This document shows, one piece after another, positions 41,922 through 50,926 of a stretch of 64,000 nt of DNA. The stretch lies in the NCBI GenBank assembly GCA_027490995.1, contig JAIXWY010000011.1, positions 124,001 through 188,000 of the forward strand, written 5' to 3'. The notes under the pieces are model-generated. The model saw only the letters and a list, made by a program, of their open reading frames with translations, was not told where the DNA came from and did not search any database. Position 1 is the stretch's first letter, and the number at the start of each line of letters is the position of its first letter. The stretch comes from Opitutaceae bacterium (lineage in GTDB: Bacteria > Verrucomicrobiota > Verrucomicrobiia > Opitutales > Opitutaceae). The position numbers and the translations under genes were made by a program.

Positions 41922-44690
41922 TTAGAAGCGGAGGGTGCCGGTGAACTCCCACGTCAGGGGCATGACGTAGCTGTAGCGGTACACATTGCGACCGTCAGCG
42001 AGCGTGGTGAAGCTGGTCTTGCGAATGCCGCTGTTCTCCAGATCGACAAGGTTGCGGACGCCTACCCGTAGACGGATCTGCTGGTCCCAAATCCGCTGGT
42101 CGCGCATCACGTAGGTGTTCACGAGGTGCGAGGTGCCACCACTGAGCTCCTGGCCGTTGGCAATGCCGAAGAGGTAGTTGTCGCGCCAGACTCCGTTCAC
42201 GCCCACCCGCACGCCGCGAAGGGCGGCGTGGGCGTCACGGGCGAACCCATAGTCTACAACCCAATTGGCGGACCACGGGGACGCGCGCGCGCCGGTCGGC
42301 TTGTTGGAGTTATCGAGGGAATCGAGGAGGAACTTGGCATCCGCGAGCATCGCGGGGCTCTCGTTGCCGCGCTTCACGGCTGCATCGTAATACGCGCGGA
42401 AGGACTTCAGGTCCGGCTCGCCGAGAACCTTGGTGTGGCCGAAGCCAAGCCGGACTTGGAGCCCGCGCGTCGGTCGTAGCATGACGGTGAGATCGGCGCC
42501 GGTCGACTGTTCGGTGGATTTGTAATTACGCGAGGCGCTCGCCGTGCCGGGCTCCACGTACTTGTAGCCCGGGCTGCCCGGCAGCACGTCGTTGGGATTC
42601 ATCAGGTCCTCGGTTTCCGACGCGGTAAAATCGATCACGCCGTTCCAGCTGAGCACGACGTTCTGGCGGTCGATGTTGAAGACACCGAGGGTGACCGAAG
42701 CGCGATCGTCCAGCAGGGTACCCTTTAGGCCGACCTCCTGAGTTACGCCGGTGATGGGGCCGAAACGTTCGCGGTCGAAAGTACGCGCATCCTGGAAGCG
42801 GAAGGATTCCGAATAGATCGCATACAGATTGATATCGCGGGTGAGAGCGTAGGTGAGTCCGGCCGTGTAGCTGGTGTTGGCCTGCCGCATGAACAGATTC
42901 TCGATGTACTCGCCGGGTAGGGCGTCCCGGCGCTTCGGTGGCGCGATCTCCTCCTTGAACGGTCCCTCGGTGCGAGTGCCCACGTACTCGTAGACACGGT
43001 TCCAGTCGCGCCGGGCGCCCAGGAGAGTCTGGATGCGCCCGCCAAAATACCGTCCGGAGGCAGACAGCGACGTGGAGTAGGATTGCCGCCACTCGGTGCC
43101 GCTGGCGGCGGCGGTGCCGGCGGGGAAGTAGCGCAGGGCGACCATGTTGACCGTCTCGGTGACGGGCAAGCGCTCGGGCTTCATGCGTTCGAAGAGCGAT
43201 CGCGAGTAGAACTGCGGATCGTCGAGGTAGATGCGCAGACGACCGCGGTCGTTGGTGGTATTGACCGAGGTGGCGAGACCCCGCTGGAAGGGCTGGATGT
43301 TGAAGAACTGCCACCGGAGATTATCGACGGCATCCTCCCGGTATTCGGCGCCGGCAACAAAGAGCTGTTCCATCCAGCGGAGCGGTTTCCAGCGGTAGGC
43401 GGCGGTACCCCGGAAGGCATCGGTCTCCGTGCCGAAGCGCTTCAGGTCGAGGGTGGAGTCGATGTAGGGACGGCCATTGACGTCGAGGCTGATCGTCTGG
43501 CTGAAGAAGTTATCCGTGCGCAGGGCCATCTGGTTCTGATGGTTGAAAGCCAGCTCGAGGCTCACCGGCCCGACGCGCTGCTCAACGGTTACGGAGTAGG
43601 TGTCGAAGGGGCGCGCCTGCCGGTCGAAGGAGCCGCGGAGATTGTACTCCTTGGAGAAGCCGTTGATGCGTTTGGTTCCGACGATGGCGCCGGCAGCGTT
43701 GCGCATCTGGACGTCGAAGAATTCGCCCTCGAGGAGTGAAGGCTGGCCACCGGCGGGCGCGTTCGCGGAGGAGCGATCGGCGGCCGGCAGCGTGGCCTGT
43801 TGGATCCAGACGCCATCCGAGGTGTAGTAGGTTCCGGCGGTATTAAACCCACGCGAGCGGGCGGACTGCTCTCGGATGAAGACGCCGCCGAAACCGCGTG
43901 CGTTCTCGAAGTCGCCGCGCTCGTTCTCGATGCGGATCGTGGTGTTCGGGAAAGGCTGCAGTGTGACCGCGATCGTCGCGCCACGCAGGCCGTAGCGGGA
44001 AGCGTCCTGGTAGGTCCGCTCCTCGCGGGTGATGGCATTGAAGCGGTAGGCGACTTTGTCCGTGAGCTTTCGATTGTAGTCGAAGAGGAAACGGTGAGCG
44101 CCGAGGCTGTTGGCGACTGCAGTGAGGCTGCCGAAATTGCGGAACTGTGCTCGCTTCGTGAATACGGCGCCTTGGCCGCCTGGCTCGACCTCGCCGAAGA
44201 TCAGGGAGTTGGAGCCCTTGCCGAAGTCGATCCGCTCGACGTTGTACGTGTCGGAGGGGATGTACCAGCGAAAGTAGTTTCGGCTGACGTTGTTGGATTG
44301 GCTCAGGCCGCGGAACGCAAAGTTGCCCTGCTGGTTGTCGTTCTCCATGGTCGGCGCGGCATAGACGTTCGCGATGAACTGCGCGGTCTCGTCGGCCGTG
44401 TACAGCCCGAGGTCCTCGATGAAGTCGGCGGTGATCGCGTCAATGTTTACCGGCACGTCCTTCAATGCCTGCTTCGTACGCGTGGCGGAGAGCGTGTCGT
44501 TCGCGGACCATCCCCCATTCTGATCTTCGGCGAGGATGAAAGGTGAAAGCTCAACGACGTCCGGCTTCGCCGGTTCGTCGTCGGCCGCCGGTGGACGGAC
44601 GGCTTGGGCGTGGAGCGAGACGGCGCTCGCGAGGAAAGCGGCGCTCAGGAGGCGCGCCGCAGCTAGGGCGTAAGGGTGATGCAGGAGCAT
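41922..44690 (-). CDS. TonB-dependent outer-membrane receptor of the sulfatase operon
   Basis: A 922-residue receptor. A signal peptide (about 10-28, ending SLHAQA) is followed by DVVELSPFILAEDQNGGWSA, the type of N-terminal motif seen in the large receptor families of this phylum. The plug domain then has QALKDVPVNIDAITADFIED and NVERIDFGKGSNSLIFGEVE, and a long beta-barrel ends in aromatic-terminated strands (final Phe). It energises import of a large ligand, probably a glycan fragment, using TonB-ExbBD. There is no SusD-like lipoprotein gene. Two sulfatase genes lie immediately downstream. Confidence 0.93.
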   Translation of the reverse strand: MLLHHPYALAAARLLSAAFLASAVSLHAQAVRPPAADDEPAKPDVVELSPFILAEDQNGGWSANDTLSATRTKQALKDVPVNIDAITADFIEDLGLYTADETAQFIANVYAAPTMENDNQQGNFAFRGLSQSNNVSRNYFRWYIPSDTYNVERIDFGKGSNSLIFGEVEPGGQGAVFTKRAQFRNFGSLTAVANSLGAHRFLFDYNRKLTDKVAYRFNAITREERTYQDASRYGLRGATIAVTLQPFPNTTIRIENERGDFENARGFGGVFIREQSARSRGFNTAGTYYTSDGVWIQQATLPAADRSSANAPAGGQPSLLEGEFFDVQMRNAAGAIVGTKRINGFSKEYNLRGSFDRQARPFDTYSVTVEQRVGPVSLELAFNHQNQMALRTDNFFSQTISLDVNGRPYIDSTLDLKRFGTETDAFRGTAAYRWKPLRWMEQLFVAGAEYREDAVDNLRWQFFNIQPFQRGLATSVNTTNDRGRLRIYLDDPQFYSRSLFERMKPERLPVTETVNMVALRYFPAGTAAASGTEWRQSYSTSLSASGRYFGGRIQTLLGARRDWNRVYEYVGTRTEGPFKEEIAPPKRRDALPGEYIENLFMRQANTSYTAGLTYALTRDINLYAIYSESFRFQDARTFDRERFGPITGVTQEVGLKGTLLDDRASVTLGVFNIDRQNVVLSWNGVIDFTASETEDLMNPNDVLPGSPGYKYVEPGTASASRNYKSTEQSTGADLTVMLRPTRGLQVRLGFGHTKVLGEPDLKSFRAYYDAAVKRGNESPAMLADAKFLLDSLDNSNKPTGARASPWSANWVVDYGFARDAHAALRGVRVGVNGVWRDNYLFGIANGQELSGGTSHLVNTYVMRDQRIWDQQIRLRVGVRNLVDLENSGIRKTSFTTLADGRNVYRYSYVMPLTWEFTGTLRF

Positions 44691-44786
44691 GGTCGCAGGG
44701 GGTCGACAGGGTTTGTCCGCCAGGCGGGACGGTGAGGGGTTGTGAAGAGCGTGTAAGTCTCACCGCCGCGAGCAAAGAGGAAACAA

Positions 44787-44792
44787 TTTATA
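44787..44792 (-). promoter_or_regulatory. Possible -10 box for the TonB receptor operon
   Basis: The 178-base divergent gap between the receptor and the HDOD gene holds an isolated AT-rich patch (44781-44799) in otherwise GC-rich DNA. Read on the minus strand it contains TATAAA about 95 bases before the receptor start. No convincing -35 box is seen at the proper distance, so this is only a candidate. Confidence 0.3.
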
Positions 44793-44868
44793 TCGTTAAC
44801 TCGCTCGTGATCACGTCCTCAAGCCTCGCTCGTCTGTGCCGTTTTACCTTCAACGCACCGACCTCCCT

Positions 44869-46056
44869 ATGGCCCTCTCCGTTTTTCAGCGACTGCTCGG
44901 TTGGCTTGGTTTCTCGAAAGCCAAGGCGGAGGCCGCGCCCGAGCCCAAAACCGCGTCCCAAACACCGGCGGTGCCGCCTCCGGCCTCCGTTTCCACACCG
45001 TCAGCTGCGGCGATCGCGGCTGAGCCGGCCAAGGGCAAGTCCAAGCCCGAGGCGAAACCGCGGCCGTCCCAGCGCCCGGAAACGGATGAGCACGCGGTTA
45101 AGCCTGAGGTGGCGATTCGGCAGATGCTCAAGGTCAAGTCGCTGGCGGAGGCCGCGAAGGCCCAGTCCCCGGATGATGTGCGCGCACAGACCTTGAATGA
45201 GCTCAAGGCGCTGAAGGAGCTGCCAGCGCTGAAGTCACTGGCGCAGGGGTTCGCGCGGATCGTGTCGCGACCGGATGTCGACGTCAGCGAGGTGGTCGAC
45301 TCGATCTCGAAGGATCAGGGGCTCTCGGTTCGCATCCTGCGGATGGCGAACTCTGCCGAGGTGAGCTCCGAACAGCGGATCGATAGTCTCGACGTCGCGG
45401 TGCAGATGCTCGGGGTGAACCGGGTCCGCCAGGCCGCGGATGCCGTTTCGATTCTCAGCTTGCCGAGCAGCGCGGGCGACTCCCTCGACTGGAAGCACCT
45501 CTGGATTCATGCGTTGGGCACGGCGGCGATCAGCGAGCGCCTGGAGGGGTTGATCCGGGGCGAGCGGGCTTCGGCGGTCTACGTGGCAGGCCTGCTACAC
45601 GATGCCGGCAAGATTGTGCTTTCTACGCTGCAGCCGGAGGCGTACCGGGGCGTGCTGCTTGATGCGTGGAACGAACTGGACCCGCTCGAACGCCTCGAAG
45701 TCGCGCGCTTTGGCGTGGATCACGCAGAGGCCGGCGTCAACTTTGCCCGGCAGAATGGGATGGGTGAGATCATCGTTCAGGCGATCGCCCATCACGGACG
45801 TCCTGAGCAGGCCGAGGCGCACCGCTTGGAGGTGGCCCTCGTCTCGCTGGGGAACTTTCTCGCCAAGGCCTACGGCGTGGGTTTCAGCGGGTCGCGACTG
45901 TCGGAGCGCGATGGTGAGTTCGCGGACCACCCGGCATGGGCGATCATCGAGCAGGAGATTGGTCGCCGTCCCGATATCGATCAGATCTCCGATCAGATGA
46001 AAGTTTTCATCAAGCGTCTGCGCACGCAGCTCGCGGCGTTGCGCGAGGGCTTGTAA
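44869..46056 (+). CDS. HDOD-domain signalling protein
   Basis: A 395-residue cytoplasmic protein. The N-terminal 85 residues are a Pro/Ala/Lys-rich, probably disordered region after a short helix (SVFQRLLGWLGFSKAK). From about 110 to 320 it carries an HDOD domain: LKELPALKSLAQGFARIVSR, LSVRILRMANSAEV, SLDVAVQMLGVNRVRQAADAV, YVAGLLHDAGKIVLS and VDHAEAGVNFARQ. HDOD is a catalytically changed HD relative found in signalling and chemotaxis-linked proteins; here the HD pair is partly kept (LHDAGK). The ATG at 44869 starts the conserved helix. The gene is divergent from the receptor operon and not obviously linked to it. Confidence 0.9.
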   Translation: MALSVFQRLLGWLGFSKAKAEAAPEPKTASQTPAVPPPASVSTPSAAAIAAEPAKGKSKPEAKPRPSQRPETDEHAVKPEVAIRQMLKVKSLAEAAKAQSPDDVRAQTLNELKALKELPALKSLAQGFARIVSRPDVDVSEVVDSISKDQGLSVRILRMANSAEVSSEQRIDSLDVAVQMLGVNRVRQAADAVSILSLPSSAGDSLDWKHLWIHALGTAAISERLEGLIRGERASAVYVAGLLHDAGKIVLSTLQPEAYRGVLLDAWNELDPLERLEVARFGVDHAEAGVNFARQNGMGEIIVQAIAHHGRPEQAEAHRLEVALVSLGNFLAKAYGVGFSGSRLSERDGEFADHPAWAIIEQEIGRRPDIDQISDQMKVFIKRLRTQLAALREGL

Positions 46057-46077
46057 CTCGGCGCTTGCCGCGGTCGC

Positions 46078-46881
46078 TCAGGCTTCGAGTGGCGGTCGCT
46101 GGGCGAGGAGCGACGCCGAGTCGGGATCCAGAAAGACGGTCGCGTGGGGATGCCGCCGCACCAGCGAGGCTGGGCAGGCGGTGCTGATCGGTCCCTCAAG
46201 CGCGTCACGCACCGCCCGCGCCTTGCGGGCTTCCGGAACGCAGCAAATCCATGCGGCTGCCCGAAACAGCCCCGAGCAGGTCACGGTGATCGCGTTTCGC
46301 GGGACCGCATCAAGATGGGGAAAGTGACCTTCGCCGACTTGCTGGCGGCGGCAGGCCTCGTCGAGCGTCACGACCTTCAGCATCGCGGGATCGCTGAAAT
46401 CGGCGACCGGCGGATCGTTGAAGGCGATGTGACCGTTCTCCCCGAAGCCGACAAAGGCGAGGTCGAGAGGGCCGGCGGAAAGGAGGGTGGTGTAGCGGGC
46501 GATCTCCTCCGCCGCCGAGGGCGCATCTCCCTCAATGAGGTGCATCGCACGCAAGGGTCGTCGCGCGGCGACACGGGTGTTCAACCAGAGTCGGAAGCTG
46601 GCCGAATGGGTCGCGGGCAGGCCGACGTACTCGTCCATGTGAAATGCTTCCACGCGATCCCACGCCAGCGACTCGTCTGCCATCAAGGCATCGATCATCG
46701 CCAGCTGGGAATTGCCGGTGGCGACCATGATTCGTGCGGTGCCACGCGACGCGATCGCGTCGCGGATGACCCTGGCGGCGGCAGCCGCGGCAGCGACGCC
46801 GGACGCGGCGCGGGACCGGTGGAGGCGGACGTGCGCGGGGTAGGCGTGGTCGCGATCGGCTGAGGAGGGACCGGGGGGCAT
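46078..46881 (-). CDS. nagB: Glucosamine-6-phosphate deaminase family protein
   Basis: Converts glucosamine 6-phosphate to fructose 6-phosphate and ammonia, opposing the amino-sugar pathway. The 267 residues show IMVATGNSQLAMIDAL (phosphate loop), EAFHMDEYVGLPATHSASF (Asp83-Glu84), DLAFVGFGENGHIAFNDPPV (catalytic Asp and His) and ITVTCSGLFRAAAWICCVP. The N-terminus is longer and Ala-rich compared with E. coli NagB, so the exact start (ATG 46881 or ATG 46917) is uncertain. It could also be a 6-phosphogluconolactonase-like paralog, but the HMDEY and GENGH motifs favour NagB. It is convergent with the HDOD gene. Confidence 0.88.
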   Translation of the reverse strand: MPPGPSSADRDHAYPAHVRLHRSRAASGVAAAAAAARVIRDAIASRGTARIMVATGNSQLAMIDALMADESLAWDRVEAFHMDEYVGLPATHSASFRLWLNTRVAARRPLRAMHLIEGDAPSAAEEIARYTTLLSAGPLDLAFVGFGENGHIAFNDPPVADFSDPAMLKVVTLDEACRRQQVGEGHFPHLDAVPRNAITVTCSGLFRAAAWICCVPEARKARAVRDALEGPISTACPASLVRRHPHATVFLDPDSASLLAQRPPLEA

Positions 46882-46994
46882 GGGCGGAGTGTCGACGGAC
46901 TCCGGGTCGGGCGTCAAGCGACCGGCGGCGGCAGGGGCTCGGCGGTCTGCTGGGTTGCGTTCAGCGCGGGACGCTGTTGGTCTCCCGACGCCCC

Positions 46995-47789
46995 ATGTTC
47001 CCCTCCCGTGTCCGTCAGAAACTCACCGCCCGAGAGACGGTGATCTGCGCCAAGAGTTCCTACCTCCATCCGGAGATCGTCGAAATGCTCTGCACGTTCG
47101 GTTTCGACGGGATCTGGCTTTGCCTGGAGCACAAGCGGATCGATCCCTCCGAGGTTGCGGCGCTGATCCAAGCCTGCCGGCTGCGCGGCGTGGATGCGAT
47201 CATGCGGGTGAAGCCGGCGAACTACACGGATGTGCTGTGGCTGTTGGAGACGGGGGCACGAGGCATCATGTTGCCGCGCGTTCGGGACGTCGCCGAAGTA
47301 CGCGAGGTGGTGGCGATGATGAAGTTTCCTCCGATTGGACGACGCGGCTACGACGGGGTGCAGCCGGAAGCAGGCTTCGGGCGGATGGCGCCTTCGGAGT
47401 ACATCGCGGAGGCCAACCGCGACACCTTCCTCGTGGTGCAGATCGAGGAGGTGGATGTCGTGCCGCAGATCGATGCGATTGCCGCCACCCCCGGCGTCGA
47501 CGTGCTGTTTGTGGGGCCGAGTGACTTGACCCTTGGCATGGGTCGGTTTGGTCGCACCGAGGATCCGGAGGTGCAAGCGATCCTGCGTGAGGTGGTGGCG
47601 GCCTGCGAACGCCACGGCAAGACCGCCGGGATTCCGTGCGCGGTGGAGCAGGTGGACGCGTACCGTCGCATGGGTTTCCGGTTTCTCAACGTGATCAGCG
47701 ACTATCGCTGTCTGAGCGCTGGCCTGCGGAAGGTGCAGGTGGACCTTGCCGCGCAGGGTCTTGAGCTACGCGCTCCGTTCGCGCCCTAG
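46995..47789 (+). CDS. HpcH/HpaI-family (class II) aldolase
   Basis: A 264-residue TIM-barrel aldolase of the pyruvate-dependent class. IWLCLEHKRIDPSEVAAL (Glu-His of the active site), DAIMRVKPANYTDVLWLLE (Arg), FLVVQIEEVDVVPQIDAI (Gln and metal-binding Glu) and VLFVGPSDLTLGMG (metal-binding Asp) are all present. The usual Asp before EH (DGEH) is Cys here. Likely chemistry is cleavage of a 2-keto-3-deoxy sugar acid to pyruvate and an aldehyde. An MFS transporter gene follows on the same strand after about 90 bases, suggesting sugar-acid uptake and breakdown. The ATG at 46995 is preferred. Confidence 0.9.
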   Translation: MFPSRVRQKLTARETVICAKSSYLHPEIVEMLCTFGFDGIWLCLEHKRIDPSEVAALIQACRLRGVDAIMRVKPANYTDVLWLLETGARGIMLPRVRDVAEVREVVAMMKFPPIGRRGYDGVQPEAGFGRMAPSEYIAEANRDTFLVVQIEEVDVVPQIDAIAATPGVDVLFVGPSDLTLGMGRFGRTEDPEVQAILREVVAACERHGKTAGIPCAVEQVDAYRRMGFRFLNVISDYRCLSAGLRKVQVDLAAQGLELRAPFAP

Positions 47790-47881
47790 GCGACGCGCAT
47801 GCGCACGTGGGACGTTCAAGCGCGGCGGGGGCTCTGGGCGGCGACGGCGTACCGCTGGTCGCTGGCCGAATGGACGGCCGA

Positions 47882-49168
47882 ATGAGTGCTCATCCATCGC
47901 CTCGGCGCGCGGGAGGAGACGAAGTGGGGCTGAGTTCGACGCGCTGGCGCGTCACCGGATTTCTCATGGTCGCGGCGGCGATCAACTACGCGGATCGCGT
48001 GGCCATTTCCGCGGTGTTCCCGGCGTTGCGTGAAGAGTTGGGGCTGTCCGACGTGACGCTCGGGCTGGTGGGCTCGCTCTTCTTGTGGAGCTACGCCTTG
48101 GCTTCGCCGCTGGCCGGCGTCTTGGCGGACCGGCTGCCGCGCTCCGCAGTGATCTTGGGCGCGCTCACCCTGTGGAGCGTAGTGACGGGGCTGATTGGTC
48201 TGAGCACGGGTCTGGTGATGCTGTGCATCCTGCGCGTGCTCCTCGGGATCCTTGAAAGCCCCTACCTGCCGGCGGCGGTCGCGCTCTTGGGGGAACACCA
48301 CACCACCGCGACGCGGGCGCGCGCGATGAGCGCGCACTCGATCGGACTGAATGTAGGCGTGATCTTTGGCGGGGCGTTTGCCGGCTATCTCGCGGAGCGG
48401 TACGGCTGGCGGGCTGGATTTTGGATTCTTGGCGGGATCGGTCTACTCTGGGCGCTCGCTGGCCGGCGCTGGTTAGTGGACGCGCCGCTTGGTGCGGCCG
48501 GTCGCACGAAGCAGGCAACGACGTCTGCGGTGTCGGCCGTACGTCGTGTGTTGGCGATCCCGTCGTTCCGCCTTCTGCTGTTGGCGGAAATGCTGACGGG
48601 CGTGACCACGTGGATTTTTCTGAATTGGCTGCCGCTGTACTTCCGGGAGTCGTTCCAGATGAGTCTGGGCGCAGCCGGGCTGGTGGGGGCACTCATGCTG
48701 CAGGGGGCGATGGTGATGGGCATCGCGGTAGGGGGCTGGGTCTCGGACCGCTTTGCCCGCGAGGATGGCCGCCGCCGCATGCTGCTTCTTGCGGGGAGCT
48801 ACTTGGTGGTTTCTCCCGTTCTACTGCTGTTCCTCACCCGACCGGGATTTGCTCTCGTGGTCGGGACGATTTCAACCTTCTCGTTCCTGCGAGGTTTTGG
48901 CGAGGCGAGTGAGAAGGCGGCGTTGTGCGAGATCGTGCCGCCCGCGGGGCGTGCGACCGCGATGGGTTGCATGAACACGTTGGCCACCGCGGCGGGCGGG
49001 GTGGGGGTCTTCCTCGCCGGTTGGTTCAAGGGCGCGATCGGTCTGAATGCGGTGTTCAGTGCGTCTTCAGGACTGCTGCTGATCAGCGGTATCAGCTTGT
49101 TTCTCGCTTACCGCGTCACGATGCGACGGGACATGGCCCGGGTCGCTGCGGAGAGCGGGTCAGCCTGA
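47882..49168 (+). CDS. MFS transporter (sugar acid / phthalate-permease-like)
   Basis: A 428-residue transporter with 12 predicted helices. RWRVTGFLMVAAAINYADRVAISA opens the first helix, and LAGVLADRLPRSAVILGAL is the motif A loop (GxLaDRxxRR-like). RVLLGILESPYLPAAVALL and HTTATRARAMSAHSIGLNVG resemble the anion:cation symporter branch that carries glucarate, galactonate and related acids. Linked to the aldolase upstream, it may import the acid that the aldolase pathway consumes. The start is uncertain among 47807 (GTG), 47870 and 47882; the last is used. Confidence 0.85.
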   Translation: MSAHPSPRRAGGDEVGLSSTRWRVTGFLMVAAAINYADRVAISAVFPALREELGLSDVTLGLVGSLFLWSYALASPLAGVLADRLPRSAVILGALTLWSVVTGLIGLSTGLVMLCILRVLLGILESPYLPAAVALLGEHHTTATRARAMSAHSIGLNVGVIFGGAFAGYLAERYGWRAGFWILGGIGLLWALAGRRWLVDAPLGAAGRTKQATTSAVSAVRRVLAIPSFRLLLLAEMLTGVTTWIFLNWLPLYFRESFQMSLGAAGLVGALMLQGAMVMGIAVGGWVSDRFAREDGRRRMLLLAGSYLVVSPVLLLFLTRPGFALVVGTISTFSFLRGFGEASEKAALCEIVPPAGRATAMGCMNTLATAAGGVGVFLAGWFKGAIGLNAVFSASSGLLLISGISLFLAYRVTMRRDMARVAAESGSA

Positions 49169-49211
49169 CTCCGCGCTTCCGTCGGCGGCGCGATTGCGCT
49201 TCGATCAACGA

Positions 49212-49748
49212 GTGAACGCTCATCCTTCTTCGTCGGCCTCTGATTATCTCATCCGGGCGGCGCGCCGCGGCGACGAGCAAGCGATCGTCGGATTGATCGC
49301 CGAGTTGGCCGCCTTCGAGAACCTCAGTGCGCAGATGCAGGCGACAGATGAGCGACTGCGGGAACATCTCTTTGGTTCTCAGCCCGCCGCGGAATGTTGG
49401 GTGGTCGAGGCCGAAGGTGGGCTGGTGGCCTACGCGATCTTCTTCCGGAACTTTTCCACCTTCCTCGCGAAGCCCGGGCTCTATCTGGAGGATGTCTATG
49501 TGCGTCCTGCGTTCCGTGGCCGAGGGATTGGCGGGGCTCTGCTCCGGGCGCTCGGAAGGCTTGCCGTGGAGCGTGGCTACGGACGATTCGAGTGGACAGT
49601 TCTCGATTGGAACGAGGGAGCTATCCGCTTCTATCGCAGCCTGGGGGCGACCGTCCTTCCGGAGTGGCGAGTCTGCCGCATGGAAGGCGACACGCTGCGG
49701 GCTTTCGGTGATCCGACCGACGCGCCGGCGGCGGCATCTGGGGCCTGA
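49212..49748 (+). CDS. GNAT acetyltransferase (diamine N-acetyltransferase-like)
   Basis: A 178-residue GCN5-related acetyltransferase. The acetyl-CoA loop is VYVRPAFRGRGIGGALLRAL (about 96-115). LIRAARRGDEQAIVGLIAEL opens the fold, and FLAKPGLYLEDVYV plus DWNEGAIRFYRSLGA close it in the style of spermidine/spermine acetyltransferases. The substrate could be a polyamine or another small amine. GTG at 49212 is used because it directly precedes the conserved part; a TTG 18 bases upstream is an alternative. It follows the MFS gene by 43 bases. Confidence 0.87.
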   Translation: MNAHPSSSASDYLIRAARRGDEQAIVGLIAELAAFENLSAQMQATDERLREHLFGSQPAAECWVVEAEGGLVAYAIFFRNFSTFLAKPGLYLEDVYVRPAFRGRGIGGALLRALGRLAVERGYGRFEWTVLDWNEGAIRFYRSLGATVLPEWRVCRMEGDTLRAFGDPTDAPAAASGA

Positions 49749-49810
49749 CGACTGCGCAGCGCGGAGCGTGGGTGCCGGCCACCGATCCGGAAGCTGCGCC
49801 GCGTCGTTGG

Positions 49811-50839
49811 CTACGGTCGAGAGGGGGGAAGAAGATCGGTCCGGACAACGCGGTCGACCGAGAGCTTTCCCGCTGGGAGGATACCGAGCTCCTCCAATTG
49901 GCGAATCTGCGTGCGGAAGCGTTCTTCCGTCACGCGGCCAGTCAGGTCGCCTTCCGCCGGAGTGCGACCGGTCACGAGGCGTTCACGGATGATCTGGTCT
50001 CGGACGAAGGCGAGGAACTCGTCACTCGCGTTCGGGTTGCCCTGTTTCATTAGAGCGTGCGCCGCGGTGGGGTCGCCTTGCAGGTAGTCGTTCCAGCCGC
50101 GGATATAGGCAGCGAGGAAGGCGCGGGCCGCCTCTGGGTTCTTTTCCAACCAAGGGCGATTCGCCGCGAGCACGGTGTAGGCGTCGAAACCGGCGTCCCA
50201 TGCATACAGGAATTTCGGCGGCTGGGCACCGCCGCGCACAATGTGAAACGGCTCCGCAATGTAGTAACCTTGCTGGATGAACTCGCGATTGCCGATGAAG
50301 TTTGCGACCGAGAAGTTTTGGGGGATCAGCTTGAAATCGATTTTGTATTTTTTCTTCAGATACGGGATAAACGCCCACTCCGGGCGAGCCATGATGGTCT
50401 TTCCGTTGAGATCCTCAAAGCGCGACACGGGGTTGTCGGCGTGCAGCATTAGCACGGATGGGTCGTTCTGGAAGACGGCGCCGATGTGAATCACGGGCAA
50501 TCCTTCCGCAATCGCGAGGAGGACGTTGGTGCTGTCCTGCTGGGCGATATCCGCTTGTCCCGTGGCGATCTTCTGCAGCGCGAACGCGTTGGGGCCGCCC
50601 GGGAGAAGGACCACGTCGAGCCCGGCTTCGCGGAAGAATCCCCGGGCTTCAGCTTGGTAGAAGCCGCCGTGCTCGGGTTCCGGGATCCAGTCGAGTTGCA
50701 CCGTGATGCGAGTGGGCTTGGGAGCAGTCGGCTCAGGTGTTGCGACGCCGGCCTCCTTGGCCTGGCGACAGCTGGTCGCGACGACGCCCAGAGCGAGCAA
50801 GGTGAAAATCCCAACAGCGCGGAGGAGAGAGCGGTGCAT
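49811..50839 (-). CDS. ABC-importer substrate-binding lipoprotein, NMT1/THI5-like (first copy)
   Basis: A 342-residue lipoprotein. The signal ends VVATSC with Cys24 as lipid anchor, followed by a Thr/Pro linker and the binding core: ITVQLDWIPEPEHGGFYQAE, GLDVVLLPGGPNAFALQKIA, DIAQQDSTNVLLAIAEGLPV and GAVFQNDPSVLML. This is the NMT1/THI5-like fold that binds pyrimidine precursors of thiamine, or sulfonates, in characterised relatives. It is the last gene of an ABC operon and a paralog of the gene at 51851-52942. The two presumably deliver related ligands to one permease. The ligand is unknown. Confidence 0.88.
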   Translation of the reverse strand: MHRSLLRAVGIFTLLALGVVATSCRQAKEAGVATPEPTAPKPTRITVQLDWIPEPEHGGFYQAEARGFFREAGLDVVLLPGGPNAFALQKIATGQADIAQQDSTNVLLAIAEGLPVIHIGAVFQNDPSVLMLHADNPVSRFEDLNGKTIMARPEWAFIPYLKKKYKIDFKLIPQNFSVANFIGNREFIQQGYYIAEPFHIVRGGAQPPKFLYAWDAGFDAYTVLAANRPWLEKNPEAARAFLAAYIRGWNDYLQGDPTAAHALMKQGNPNASDEFLAFVRDQIIRERLVTGRTPAEGDLTGRVTEERFRTQIRQLEELGILPAGKLSVDRVVRTDLLPPSRP

Positions 50840-50926
50840 CAACGCAAAGACTAAGGGGCCTTTCGCGCGGGGCAATCTGCGTTTCACGGAGCGAACTCCG
50901 TCGGTGCGGGCGCGCCGGAGGGGGCG

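Noticed and set aside
44691..44868. Small RNA or gene in the largest intergenic gap
   Set aside because: No open frame with a good start and no hairpin followed by T-run; only the AT-rich patch already listed.
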